A DNA stretch of 64,000 nucleotides from CAJBVW01 sp964457335. GTDB taxonomy: Bacteria; Myxococcota_A; UBA796; SXON01. Both the position numbers and the translations under genes were made by a program. Positions within the stretch are counted from its first letter, which is position 1; each line of letters opens with the position of its first letter. A model generated the notes under the pieces. That model was given only the letters and a program-made list of their open reading frames with translations, was not told the DNA's origin and made no database searches. Where the stretch lies: assembly GCA_964457335.1 (NCBI GenBank), contig CAYWGD010000016.1:1-64000 (forward strand), in the 5' to 3' direction. Positions 39,055-46,985 of the stretch are shown one piece after another.

Positions 39055-40806
39055 TCACCGCCGCGCGTCGCCCAGCACCGCGCGGCGGTCCTCCGGGGGG
39101 AGCTCGTCGAGGCGATGCCGGCGGCTGACCGAGAGGCCCGCGTCCGCCTTGGCGCCGGTCACGAAGCCTACCTCCACCGAGCCGCCGGCCCCCACGCGGA
39201 CCTCGTCCCGCAGCACGATCTCCACCCGGCCGAGCTCCACCTCCGCCGCGGCCGCGTCGAGGTCGAGCTCCGGGACCCCGCTCTCGAAGACGCTCCCGCC
39301 CACGGTGTCGGCGGCGATCGCGCGCGCCACGTCGAGCACGCGGGCCTCGATGCCCCCGGGCCCCGGCGCGAGGGGGGCGCCGTCCAGCGCGGCGCGGACG
39401 GCCTCGGTGGGCACGGCCACCTGGCCGCCGAGCTCGGCCTCGAGGTCAAGGTCGACCGGCGCGCCGTCCGTCATCGTGTCGAGCGGCTCCAGCAGCTCGC
39501 CGACGAAGCGGCTCACGAGCTCCCCGACGGCGGGGACCTCGTCGGCGAGGGCGCGCACGTCCTCGACCTCGCGCTGCACGCCGCGGGTCAACGTTCGCTC
39601 GGGGAGCTCGGCGGCGGGCACGGGCGTCCCCTCGGCCCCGACGAGCGTCTCGACGGGGTTCGCGAGCGCGGCGAGGTGCGCCGCGAGCTCCGCGGCCGTG
39701 TCGAGGCGGACGCTGTCCGCGCGGGTGACGTCGCCCTCGCGTGCGGCGCAGCACACCTCGAAGGTGAGCGCGTCGAGCCGGAGCGCGGCCACGTCGGCCT
39801 CGTCGCCCTGCACGCGCACGCGCACGTCCCCGGCGACCGCGGCGGACAGGGAGCCCGGGAGCCCCAACGCGGTCAGGAGGCGCTGGACGGCGCCCCCCTC
39901 CGTGTGCTGCCCCAGGTGCACCTCGGCGAAGCAGCCGCCCTCGTCGCGCCCGAGCGCCCATCCGGACACGCTGGACTGCCGGAGCGCGCCGTCCGCCATC
40001 CCCATCACGGCGGCCTCGGCGCCGTACTCCAGGCGAGCGTCCTCGGCGAGCCGCGCGCGGACGGGGTGCGCGGCGCGGAGGAGCCGCGCCAGGGGCCCGC
40101 GGAGGAGCGCGGCCGGGTCGGCGAGGTTCCAGAGGAGCGCGTGGACGCCGAGGGGGGAGAGCTCCGCGAGCGCGCGCAGCAGGTCCGGGACGTCCACGCG
40201 CCACTCCGCCTCGACGCCGACGCCCGCGCCGGCCTTCGCCTCGGCTTTCGCCGCGAGCATCCCCGCGTCCTCCGCGCCGCTGATCTTCAGCCCGAGGCCC
40301 GTCGCGAGCGCGCTCGTGACCGTGCCGCCGTAGCGGACGAGGAGCCCGTCCGCGTCCCGCTCGGCCGCGAAGCGCCCGCCGAGCGCCATCTCCCCGAAGC
40401 CGACCTCCGCCCCGGCGAGCCCGTCGATCGCGAAGCCGAGCCCCACCGGCCACACGGCGTCGAAGGCGCCCTCCACCAGCTCGCCGGCCGCGTCGAGCAG
40501 CGCCGCGCCGGGCTGGCGACGCAGCCAGCGCTCGGCCCATCCCTGGGACCGGCGCCCCCAGGCGAGGGGGATGGCCTGCGGCAGCGGCATCGCGTCGAGC
40601 ACCACCGTCGCCATCTCGCCGAGGGTGTCGAGCGCGTCGTCGAGGCAGCTCGCCGGCGCGGGGGCGGCGCCCGCGGTGCCGGCGGCCGCCTGCGCCGCCG
40701 CGTTGCCGGCGCGCTGCGGTGCCGCGCCCGTGCCGATCGCGGAGGTGTCGACCCCGGCGGCGGGGCGGCTCGTGGACGGGCTCGGCGAACGGGAGAGGGA
40801 CGGCAT
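39055..40806 (-). CDS. Large protein with eCIS-cargo-like N-terminus, otherwise unknown
   Basis: A 583-residue protein with no signal peptide. The first 50 residues are serine/proline/alanine-rich and include PQRAGNAAAQAA (residues 30-41), close to the GNAAV motif found at the N-terminus of eCIS cargo proteins. The rest is an unusual alanine/leucine/glutamate-rich sequence with repeated amphipathic beta character (GVGVEAEWRVDV, DVRVRVQGDEADVAALRLDALTFEV, VDLDLEAELGGQV, AEVELGRVEIVLRDEV). No catalytic motif seen. The N-terminal match alone is weak; together with the cargo-like gene at 30422 it becomes more interesting. A 31-base palindromic region lies about 85 bases upstream. Cargo assignment is inference. 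Confidence 0.55.
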   Translation of the reverse strand: MPSLSRSPSPSTSRPAAGVDTSAIGTGAAPQRAGNAAAQAAAGTAGAAPAPASCLDDALDTLGEMATVVLDAMPLPQAIPLAWGRRSQGWAERWLRRQPGAALLDAAGELVEGAFDAVWPVGLGFAIDGLAGAEVGFGEMALGGRFAAERDADGLLVRYGGTVTSALATGLGLKISGAEDAGMLAAKAEAKAGAGVGVEAEWRVDVPDLLRALAELSPLGVHALLWNLADPAALLRGPLARLLRAAHPVRARLAEDARLEYGAEAAVMGMADGALRQSSVSGWALGRDEGGCFAEVHLGQHTEGGAVQRLLTALGLPGSLSAAVAGDVRVRVQGDEADVAALRLDALTFEVCCAAREGDVTRADSVRLDTAAELAAHLAALANPVETLVGAEGTPVPAAELPERTLTRGVQREVEDVRALADEVPAVGELVSRFVGELLEPLDTMTDGAPVDLDLEAELGGQVAVPTEAVRAALDGAPLAPGPGGIEARVLDVARAIAADTVGGSVFESGVPELDLDAAAAEVELGRVEIVLRDEVRVGAGGSVEVGFVTGAKADAGLSVSRRHRLDELPPEDRRAVLGDARR

Positions 40807-40887
40807 GACGCGCTCCGGCGGGCGCGTCGGGTCGATGCAGCCGGGATGCCAGCCGCAAGTGCCTGATCTTCTTCAGTGCCGAGGCAG

Positions 40888-40918
40888 GGTGACGGTCGTC
40901 ACCGACGGACGTCCGTCG
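40888..40918. promoter_or_regulatory. Palindromic regulatory-type site upstream of the cargo-like gene
   Basis: GGTGAC-GGTC-GTCACC at 40888-40903 runs straight into CGACGGAC-GTCCGTCG at 40903-40918, a perfect 16-base palindrome. It lies 82-112 bases before the minus-strand start at 40806 and just after the stop of the next gene upstream, so it may act as an operator or terminator. Confidence 0.4.
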
Positions 40919-40948
40919 AGCTGGTGTCAGCCCGCTCCCGTCAAGGCC

Positions 40949-42469
40949 TCACTCGACACAATTCACCACGAGCGGGTTCGCGGTCGCCGTGCGGAGCGTG
41001 CCGTCGCTGTCCGTCCAGGCGGTGGACATCTCGTCGGCGTACTGCCGACCGCGGCACGCGGGGACGGTGAGCGTGTAGGTGATGAGCTGCTCGTCGTAGG
41101 TCGTGGGGTCGTAGAGCCCGGTCTCCTCGCGGGCGTCGAGCGACACGTCCCAGACGTAGACGGTGGCGCCTTCGCGGCCTGCCTCCGTGCGATCGGGCGC
41201 GACCGAGAACGCGCTCGCGGACCACCCGGCCGGCACGCTCTCGCGCACCTCGGCGTCGCCGGCCTCGCCGCCCATGTTCAGGACGCGCAGCGTGACGCTC
41301 CCCGCCCCGCCGGCGGGCGACACCGCGAGGTAGTTCGTGCCGCGGGCCGCGATCATCACCGGGTTGTCGTCCATCCAGTCCCAGACGCCGTCCTGGTCCG
41401 ACGCGCGCATGTAGGTCAGCAGCGGCTCCGGCACGTACGCGCCGATGAACTCGTACTCCTGGTTGCGGTCGGTGTACTGCGTGTGCTCCATGCACCACCA
41501 CGCCGCGTCGGTGCTCGCGCTGGCGTTGAAGAGCAGGTTGTCCGAGACCGGGATCTCCAGCGAGCCGATGGGGTAGTCGCCGCCGTAGTCGCCGCTCATG
41601 TCGCCCGCGCCGAGGTCCTGGCTGTCCTCCGAGAGGTAGACGTACCAGCGGTCGATGCAGAGGTCCTCCTCGGTGGACCGGTTCGACACGTCGAACGTGA
41701 GCCCGTTGAGCAGGGTCTCGGCGTGCAGGAGCCCCCGGTCCCACGCCTCGCCGAGCCCGATGCACGGCACGCCGTAGCTTGCGTCGAGCGGCACGATCGC
41801 GAAGCCGCCGGCGGTGTTCGTCGTCAGCCAGAGCTTCCCGGTCGCGGTCTCCCCTTCGACCTCCGGCGTGTAGCGCACGGACAGGGTCGTGCTCTCGCCC
41901 GGGGCGAGCGTGACGGGGAGGGCCCCCTCCGCGGAGAACCACGCGCCCTCGACGTACTGGCTCGAGATCACGAGGTCGGCGGTGCCGACGCTCGTGACGA
42001 CGACCTCCTCGTCGACGGTCTCGCCGTACTCGGAGAGGAAGTGCACGGACGACGGCTCGACCGCGATGGCCGGGTAGAGGCCGGCGCCGAGGAGCGGCAC
42101 GACGAGCGAGGGCTCCACCGCGTCGCTGCGCACCACGAGGTCGGCCTGGTCGTCGAAGGTCGCGGGCGTGTAGGTGACGACGACGTCGAGCGTGTCGCCG
42201 GGCTCGAGGATGGTCCCCGGCGCGGGCTGGGTGATCGTGTACGCCGTGGAGCCCGACACCTCGATCGAGGAGACGGTCACGGGGAGCTCGCCCACCGACG
42301 TGACGACGACGGTCTCCGCGACGGCCGCCCCGGAGGACCGCACGCCGAAGTCCACACTCAGCGGGTCCGCGGCGAGGAGGCGGTCGCCTTCCACGGGCGG
42401 GTCCTTGATCCGCTCGATCCCGGTCTCGATGCACCCCGTGAGGCCGATGATCGCCCCGATCCGCCACAT
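40949..42469 (-). CDS. Choice-of-anchor D (ASPM-SPD-2-hydin-like) repeat lipoprotein
   Basis: A 506-residue lipoprotein (MWRIGAIIGLTGC, cysteine 13). Two immunoglobulin-like repeats of the choice-of-anchor D type occupy residues about 38-220: DFGVRSSGAAVAETVVVTSVG with LEPGDTLDVVVTYTP, and HFLSEYGETVDEEVVVTSVG with LAPGESTTLSVRYTP. The C-terminal half is a separate exported domain with cysteines and a tryptophan-rich patch (AAWWCMEHTQYTD, DGVWDWMDD) of unknown fold. These repeats usually serve as structural modules in surface proteins. TACACT at 42494-42489 with GGAGG downstream marks a plausible promoter and ribosome site. Confidence 0.78.
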   Translation of the reverse strand: MWRIGAIIGLTGCIETGIERIKDPPVEGDRLLAADPLSVDFGVRSSGAAVAETVVVTSVGELPVTVSSIEVSGSTAYTITQPAPGTILEPGDTLDVVVTYTPATFDDQADLVVRSDAVEPSLVVPLLGAGLYPAIAVEPSSVHFLSEYGETVDEEVVVTSVGTADLVISSQYVEGAWFSAEGALPVTLAPGESTTLSVRYTPEVEGETATGKLWLTTNTAGGFAIVPLDASYGVPCIGLGEAWDRGLLHAETLLNGLTFDVSNRSTEEDLCIDRWYVYLSEDSQDLGAGDMSGDYGGDYPIGSLEIPVSDNLLFNASASTDAAWWCMEHTQYTDRNQEYEFIGAYVPEPLLTYMRASDQDGVWDWMDDNPVMIAARGTNYLAVSPAGGAGSVTLRVLNMGGEAGDAEVRESVPAGWSASAFSVAPDRTEAGREGATVYVWDVSLDAREETGLYDPTTYDEQLITYTLTVPACRGRQYADEMSTAWTDSDGTLRTATANPLVVNCVE

Positions 42470-42576
42470 GCCCGGCCTCCGCGCGGGCCCAGTGTACGTC
42501 GTCGACCTCGGACCCGCCTGTTTCACGCGCCGGCGTGGCGCGGCGTTCGCGCGGACGATCGGCCGCGCGCGAATCG

Positions 42577-43158
42577 TCAGTCGTCGATGGCGTCGCACCA
42601 GAAGGGGACGGGCTGCGGGGACACCGCGATGTTGCCCGCGTCCCCGCTGAGGTCCCCGAAGGCGACCGTCCCGTACGCCCCGTTGATCCCGAAGTCCTCG
42701 ACGACGACCTCGACGGTGCCGCTGGAGGCGTCGGTCGAGAAGTAGCGCCCGCCGCTGAAGTTCTCGAAGAGCTGCACCTGCACGTTCGTGGAGTAGCTGC
42801 CCCGGCCGACGAAGGTCTCGCGGACGATCGCGCGGAAGCTCCAGGTGTAGGCGTTCGACGAGTCGGTGTAGGTGAGCTGGAACTGGTTGTTGGGCGGGTG
42901 CGAGCACACGATCGTGTCGAAGGTGGCGGCCTCGCCGGCGGCGCCGCTCAGCTGCACCGTGAGGGGGAGGGGGCTCGCGGGGAGCTCGATGGTGTCGTCC
43001 ATCGGGCTCGTGTCGTGCGTGTCGGTGTCGGCGTCCGTGTCGGCATCGGTGTCCGCGTCCGTGTCGGCGTCGGCCTCGGCGGTGTCCTTGGGTTCTTCCT
43101 TCGCGGGCCCGCAGCCGGCGGCGAGCGAGAAGGCGAGGGGGAGCACGAGCGCGCGCAT
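42577..43158 (-). CDS. Lipoprotein with DAD/DTD linker, unknown function
   Basis: A 193-residue lipoprotein (MRALVLPLAFSLAAGC, cysteine 16), then a linker KEEPKDTAEADADTDAD and a domain of about 135 residues. The domain is beta-rich (LPLTVQLSG, FQLTYTDSSNAYTWSFRAIV, VQVQLFENFSGGRYFSTDASSGTVEVVVEDFG) with one cysteine pair (IVCSHPP, FWCDAIDD), suggesting a small disulfide-stabilised beta sandwich. I do not recognise it. It precedes the choice-of-anchor D lipoprotein by 107 bases on the same strand. Confidence 0.7.
   Translation of the reverse strand: MRALVLPLAFSLAAGCGPAKEEPKDTAEADADTDADTDADTDADTDTHDTSPMDDTIELPASPLPLTVQLSGAAGEAATFDTIVCSHPPNNQFQLTYTDSSNAYTWSFRAIVRETFVGRGSYSTNVQVQLFENFSGGRYFSTDASSGTVEVVVEDFGINGAYGTVAFGDLSGDAGNIAVSPQPVPFWCDAIDD
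43012..43081 (-). repeat. DAD/DTD-coding hexanucleotide repeat
   Basis: GTC-GGC/GTG alternation on the plus strand encodes the acidic linker of the lipoprotein at 42577-43158 on the minus strand. Confidence 0.6.
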
Positions 43159-43244
43159 GGCGACCTCCGGCCCGCAGCGTGTCCCGGTCCGGCGGCCGCG
43201 TCAATCGGCGCGATCGAATCCCCCGGCCGCTCGACCGCGCGTCC

Positions 43245-44345
43245 TCACTGCGCCCGCAGCGCCCCGCAGTCCACGGCCCCCGACAACACGCCGACCTCCC
43301 CGATCCACCGGGTCCCGATCGCCATCGCCCGCCACCGGTCCTCGGCGACCTCGCAGCGGTGGGCCTCCTTCGACGCGCTGTCCGCGAGGTTGACGGTGTA
43401 GGCCTGCTTCCGGGCGCCCTCCCGCTGGCAGCCGAGGCAGGCGCCGGGCCGCGTGAGGGAGACCGCCGGCCAGGCCGGCGCCGGCGTGAGGCCGGCCCCC
43501 GCGGCGCGCTCCGTGGACGTGACCTGCCACCGGTCGATCTTGAAGCTGCACCGGTCGGCGTACACCGGCTCCTCGCGGTACTTCGGCGTGCACTCCTGCA
43601 CCACGGCGAAGGTGCCGTCGCCCTTGTCCTGGCGCTTGTCCCGGCAGGTCTCGCCGTCGGGGACCTTGCGCGTCTCCTTCTGCTCCGGGCGGCAGGAGAG
43701 CTCGTACGCGCCCGCGGGCACCGACTCCTTCCACGCGGTGTCGCGCGCCGGCGCGTAGGTCTCCACCGCGATCGAGCGCTCCCACTCGTGGCCCGTGACG
43801 ACGAAGGCGGCGTCCTTCTTCCAGAAGAGGAACACCGCGACGGCGACGATCAGGGCGCCCACCACGCCGAGGCACCCGAGCACCCCGAGCACCTTCAACG
43901 CCCCGCCGCGTCGCGCGGGCGGCGCCGCGCCGCTCGCGACCGCGTGCTGCCGCGCCGCCGCCTCCCGTGCGCCCTTCCGCGCCTCCTCCGCCTCGCGCGC
44001 CGCGCGCGACGCCGAGTCCTTCGCGAAGCCCCCCGCCGAGACCTGCTCCTTGCGCACCCCCACCCGCTTCGCCCCGTCGAGCGGGCTCCCGCAGCCGACG
44101 CAGAAGGCCGCCTTCGCGGCGTTCGGGGTGTCGCACGCCGCGCAGGTCACGTCGGCGCCCTGGTAGGGGTGGTCCTCCACCGCGACCTCCTCGCCCTCGG
44201 GCGGGAAGTACCGGCGCGTCGGGTCCTGCGGGGCCCCGCAGGTGGGGCAGTGGCGGTGGGTCAGGCCGAGCAGCTTCTCGGTGCCGCAGCCCGGGCAGTC
44301 CCAGAGCATCTCGTACCGGCCCTTCTCCTTCTCCCTGCTGCCCAT
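43245..44345 (-). CDS. Zinc-ribbon membrane protein, unknown function
   Basis: A 366-residue protein. Two zinc-ribbon modules lie near the N-terminus: CPGC with CPTC (residues about 17-36) and CAAC with CVGC (residues about 69-87). A charged alanine-rich segment follows, then one membrane helix near residues 150-172 (VLGVLGCLGVVGALIVAVAVFLFW), and an exported C-terminal domain of about 190 residues with many cysteines (YELSCRP, ETCRDKRQDK, VQECTP, RCSFKI, CLGCQREG, HRCEVAEDRW). The layout, inside ribbons plus outside domain, suggests a sensor or assembly protein. TAGAGT at 44387-44382 is a likely -10, 36 bases upstream. Confidence 0.75.
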   Translation of the reverse strand: MGSREKEKGRYEMLWDCPGCGTEKLLGLTHRHCPTCGAPQDPTRRYFPPEGEEVAVEDHPYQGADVTCAACDTPNAAKAAFCVGCGSPLDGAKRVGVRKEQVSAGGFAKDSASRAAREAEEARKGAREAAARQHAVASGAAPPARRGGALKVLGVLGCLGVVGALIVAVAVFLFWKKDAAFVVTGHEWERSIAVETYAPARDTAWKESVPAGAYELSCRPEQKETRKVPDGETCRDKRQDKGDGTFAVVQECTPKYREEPVYADRCSFKIDRWQVTSTERAAGAGLTPAPAWPAVSLTRPGACLGCQREGARKQAYTVNLADSASKEAHRCEVAEDRWRAMAIGTRWIGEVGVLSGAVDCGALRAQ

Positions 44346-44445
44346 CGCCCCTCCGCCCGCCCCGGCGTCGGAGCGCGTCTGACTCTACCTCGCGGCGCGA
44401 GCACGGCGGGGTGGCGGCGCAGGGGAGGCCGGATAATCAGCGGGG

Positions 44446-45135
44446 ATGACCCTCTTCCCCCTCCTCTTCTCGTTGGCCGCCGCGCAGGCGCCCGCGGCCC
44501 CGTCCGCGGCGACGCCCACGCCGCCTGCGGCCCCGGCGTCGCCGTCGGCGACCCCCTCCGCGCCCGGCGCGCCCCTCGCGGGCGCCGAGCCCACCGCCCC
44601 GTCCCCGGCGCTCCGGGCCCTCGAGCTCCCGCTCGCGGCGCGCTCGCTGCGCCAGTCGGGCGTCCCCGAGGCCGACGTGCGCGGCGCGCTCGACTCGGCC
44701 AAGGAGAACGGGCTCGCCGCCGACGAGGCGACCGAGCTCGTGGAGGCCGCCGACACGGCGGTGAAGGCGCACGGCCCCGTCGACAACTTCGGCGCGTTCG
44801 TGCAGGCGCAGCTGGCGGCGGGGCTCCGCGGCCAGGAGCTCGCGCAGGCCATCCGCGCCGAGCACGCCGCGCGTGGCAAGGGGCAGGGGCAGGGGCAGCC
44901 GGAAGGGAAGGGCCCCCCCGAGGGACGCGGCCGCCCCGACGGGGCCGGGCGTCCCGACGGCGCGGGCAAGCGCGAGGGCGGCCCGCCCGACGGCGCGGGT
45001 CCCCACCACGGCGGCGCGCGTCCCGAGGGGGCGCGCCCCGAGCACGGCGGCAAGGCGGGCGAGCGTCCGCAGCGGCCGGAGGGCAAGAGCGGAAAGGCCG
45101 AGAACGCCGGGAACGGCGGGAAGGAGAAGCAGTGA
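44446..45135 (+). CDS. Secreted low-complexity protein, glycine/proline/glutamate-rich tail
   Basis: A 229-residue protein with a signal peptide (MTLFPLLFSLAAAQA), an alanine/proline/threonine-rich stretch to about residue 52, a helical domain at about 55-145 (LPLAARSLRQSGVPEADVRGALDSA, ELVEAADTAVK, FVQAQLAAGLRGQELAQAI), and a tail of about 85 residues made of GRPDGAG/GQGQPEG/EGGPPDG-like units. The tail is disordered and charged; the helical part may bind a partner. Function unknown. GATAAT at 44433-44438 is a near-consensus -10 element just upstream. It overlaps the next gene as TGATG. Confidence 0.72.
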   Translation: MTLFPLLFSLAAAQAPAAPSAATPTPPAAPASPSATPSAPGAPLAGAEPTAPSPALRALELPLAARSLRQSGVPEADVRGALDSAKENGLAADEATELVEAADTAVKAHGPVDNFGAFVQAQLAAGLRGQELAQAIRAEHAARGKGQGQGQPEGKGPPEGRGRPDGAGRPDGAGKREGGPPDGAGPHHGGARPEGARPEHGGKAGERPQRPEGKSGKAENAGNGGKEKQ

Positions 45136-45410
45136 TGTCCGTGTTCCTCTCGCTCCTCCTCGCGTGCGGGGGCGAGGAGCCCACCGCGAAGCCGACGACC
45201 CCCGAGGTGGTGGCGCCCGCCCCCGCGCAGGTGCCGCCGCAGGTCTCGCGGGCCGTCGAGCTCGCCCGGGTCGTCCAGGCGGACCCCACCAACGCCGACG
45301 CCGCGCTGGCCGCCAAGGGGAGCTCGCGCGCCGAGCTCGACAAGCTCATGTACGAGATCGCGGCCGACCCCGGGCTCACCGACGCCTACGCCCGGGAGCT
45401 CGGGCGCTGA
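45135..45410 (+). CDS. Small lipoprotein, unknown function
   Basis: A 91-residue lipoprotein (MSVFLSLLLAC, cysteine 11). A short proline-rich linker (TAKPTTPEVVAPAPAQVPPQ) leads to a helical C-terminus, VELARVVQADPTNADAALAAKGSSRAELDKLMYEIAADPG. It is coupled on both sides by TGATG overlaps: with the low-complexity secreted protein before it and with the ArsC-like protein after it. The helical part resembles that of the upstream protein's helical domain in spacing only. Confidence 0.7.
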   Translation: MSVFLSLLLACGGEEPTAKPTTPEVVAPAPAQVPPQVSRAVELARVVQADPTNADAALAAKGSSRAELDKLMYEIAADPGLTDAYARELGR

Positions 45411-45763
45411 TGGCGCTGGTCGTCTACGGCATCCCGAGCTGCGGCACCGTGAAGAAGGCACGGTCCTGGCTCGATTCGGCCGGGGTCGCGCACACCTTCG
45501 TCGACTTCCGCGCCACGCCGCCGCGCCGGGCGCAGGTCGACGCCTGGGTCGCGCGCTTCGGCGCGCGGGCGCTCCGGAACACCTCGGGCGGGTCGTACCG
45601 CGCGCTCGGCCCCGAGAAGGAGTCGTGGTCGGACGCGCAGTGGGCGGACGCCTTCGCCGCCGATCCGATGCTGATCAAGCGGCCGGTCGTCGAGCGGGAC
45701 GGCGCCCCGGTGATCGTCGGGTGGAACGTGTCCGACGAGGAGCTGCGGGCCCGCCTCGGCTGA
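45410..45763 (+). CDS. ArsC/Spx-family thioredoxin-fold protein (YffB-like)
   Basis: A 117-residue ArsC/Spx-type protein. It opens with VVYGIPSCGTVKKARSWLD, in which C11 is the single active cysteine. FVDFRATPP, RNTSGGSYRALGPEK and the late DPMLIKRPVVERDGAPVIVGW follow; RP and the glycine loop are standard in the family. It lacks the arginine triad typical of true arsenate reductases of the pI258 type, so a glutathione-dependent reductase or YffB-like role is likelier. The start overlaps the preceding lipoprotein stop as TGATG. Followed by a strong bidirectional terminator at 45765. Confidence 0.84.
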   Translation: MALVVYGIPSCGTVKKARSWLDSAGVAHTFVDFRATPPRRAQVDAWVARFGARALRNTSGGSYRALGPEKESWSDAQWADAFAADPMLIKRPVVERDGAPVIVGWNVSDEELRARLG

Positions 45764-45764
45764 G

Positions 45765-45817
45765 CCCGACACAGAACGGGCCCCCGGGAAAGCGCTCCAG
45801 GGGGCCCGCCCGTCGGG
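45765..45817. terminator. Bidirectional terminator hairpin
   Basis: CGGGCCCCC (45777-45785) pairs perfectly with GGGGGCCCG (45800-45808), and an outer stem CCCGAC (45765-45770) pairs with GTCGGG (45812-45817). It sits exactly between the convergent ArsC-like and KGG genes, whose stops are 54 bases apart. No T-run is present, which is common in this GC range. Confidence 0.65.
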
Positions 45818-46018
45818 TCAGCGCTTCTTGCTTCCGCCGCCCTCGGACTCCTTGCCTTCCTCGATGAGCTCCTTGACGCGCTGGCCACCCTTGTGGCCGA
45901 TCTCGGAGTAGAACTCCGGACCGCGCTCGTCACGGACCTTCTCGCCGCCCATGCGGCCGGCTTCCTCGACGGTCATCGAGCCCTTCTCGCGGCCCTCGCT
46001 CTCGCGGTCCTTCGGCAT
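45818..46018 (-). CDS. KGG/GsiB-like stress protein
   Basis: A 66-residue hydrophilic protein with two plant-Em-like KGG units: EEAGRMGGEKVRDERG and SEIGHKGGQRVKELIEEG, then a GKESEGGGSKKR tail. Such proteins are desiccation or general-stress proteins (Bacillus GsiB). A strong GGGGGAG lies 6 bases before the ATG at 46018. No signal peptide, so cytoplasmic. Confidence 0.87.
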   Translation of the reverse strand: MPKDRESEGREKGSMTVEEAGRMGGEKVRDERGPEFYSEIGHKGGQRVKELIEEGKESEGGGSKKR

Positions 46019-46184
46019 GTCGTCTCCCCCTTGGAGTGTGTCTCGGGCTGCATGGGACGCCTGCGGGAGCCGCCCCGATGCCTCCGGGAACGTCGTCCCG
46101 TGGGGTACGTGGTCAAGCGCCAGCGCCTGCGTTCGCAGGGCAGGGGCGGGCGCCGGCCTCGCGGTTCGGATTAGCCTCTCGCCC

Positions 46185-46943
46185 ATGATCTGGCTCCTCC
46201 TCGCCTGCGCCGAGCCGAAGTCGGCGCCCCGCGACCTCGACACCCTCCTCCACGATGCCTGGGCGCACTACGGAGCCGAGGACGACGACGCGCTGGCCCA
46301 GGACATGCGCGACCTGGCCGCGCTCATCGACGAGGACGCGCTCCCGCTCGAGGGGACCGTGACCGACCTGACCGCCGACGAGGTCGCCGCGGCGGGCCTC
46401 GCGGGCCCCGATCCCGAGCCGGCGCGCGGCATGTACACCGTCGGCTTCGTGGACTGCACGCCCGAGGAGATGGAGCGCATCCTGATCGCCCAGGACCAGA
46501 TGACGCTCTACCCGGAGAACTACCTCGCCTACGAGCGCACCTACACCTCGGACCGGGACGCCTACGAAGCCCGCGACACCCACCACCTGAGCTGGGAGAC
46601 GGCCTACACCGTCGAGATCCCGGTGCTCGCGACCTACGACGCCGTCGTCCTCGGCGGAGCGCACTGGACGCCCGACGGCGACGCGGGGCCGCACCTCTTC
46701 TCACGCACCGCGATGCCCGAGCCCGCCGTGGCCGTGCAGGACAACGTCGTGTTCGACGTCGACTACCAGATCGAGGCGTTCTACCCCTCCGGCGACGGCA
46801 TGGTGCACGCCTTCGGGATGTGGCGGCACATCGAGTTCGGGGACCTCGACACGGAGGACGACGGCACGGTCGCGTTGATCCTCGACGGCCTGCACGGCTG
46901 GGACGAGGACACGACCGCGATCTGCGCCGAGGGTCGCATCTGA
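46185..46943 (+). CDS. Lipoprotein of unknown function
   Basis: A 252-residue lipoprotein (MIWLLLAC, cysteine 8) with one exported domain of no recognised family. It is acidic and aromatic-rich, with HHLSWETAYTVEIPVLATYDAVVLGGAHW and FDVDYQIEAFYPSGDGMVHAFGMWRHIEFG. Only two cysteines follow the lipid anchor (VDCTPEEM, AICAEG). TAGCCT at 46172-46177, 7 bases before the ATG, is a likely -10, giving a nearly leaderless transcript; that supports this start over longer in-frame ones. Its stop is 42 bases from the reverse stop of the FAD oxidoreductase gene. Confidence 0.75.
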   Translation: MIWLLLACAEPKSAPRDLDTLLHDAWAHYGAEDDDALAQDMRDLAALIDEDALPLEGTVTDLTADEVAAAGLAGPDPEPARGMYTVGFVDCTPEEMERILIAQDQMTLYPENYLAYERTYTSDRDAYEARDTHHLSWETAYTVEIPVLATYDAVVLGGAHWTPDGDAGPHLFSRTAMPEPAVAVQDNVVFDVDYQIEAFYPSGDGMVHAFGMWRHIEFGDLDTEDDGTVALILDGLHGWDEDTTAICAEGRI

Positions 46944-46985
46944 CGGCCCGGCCGCCCTCTCCCGAGGACGGCCCCGCCGCGCCGA

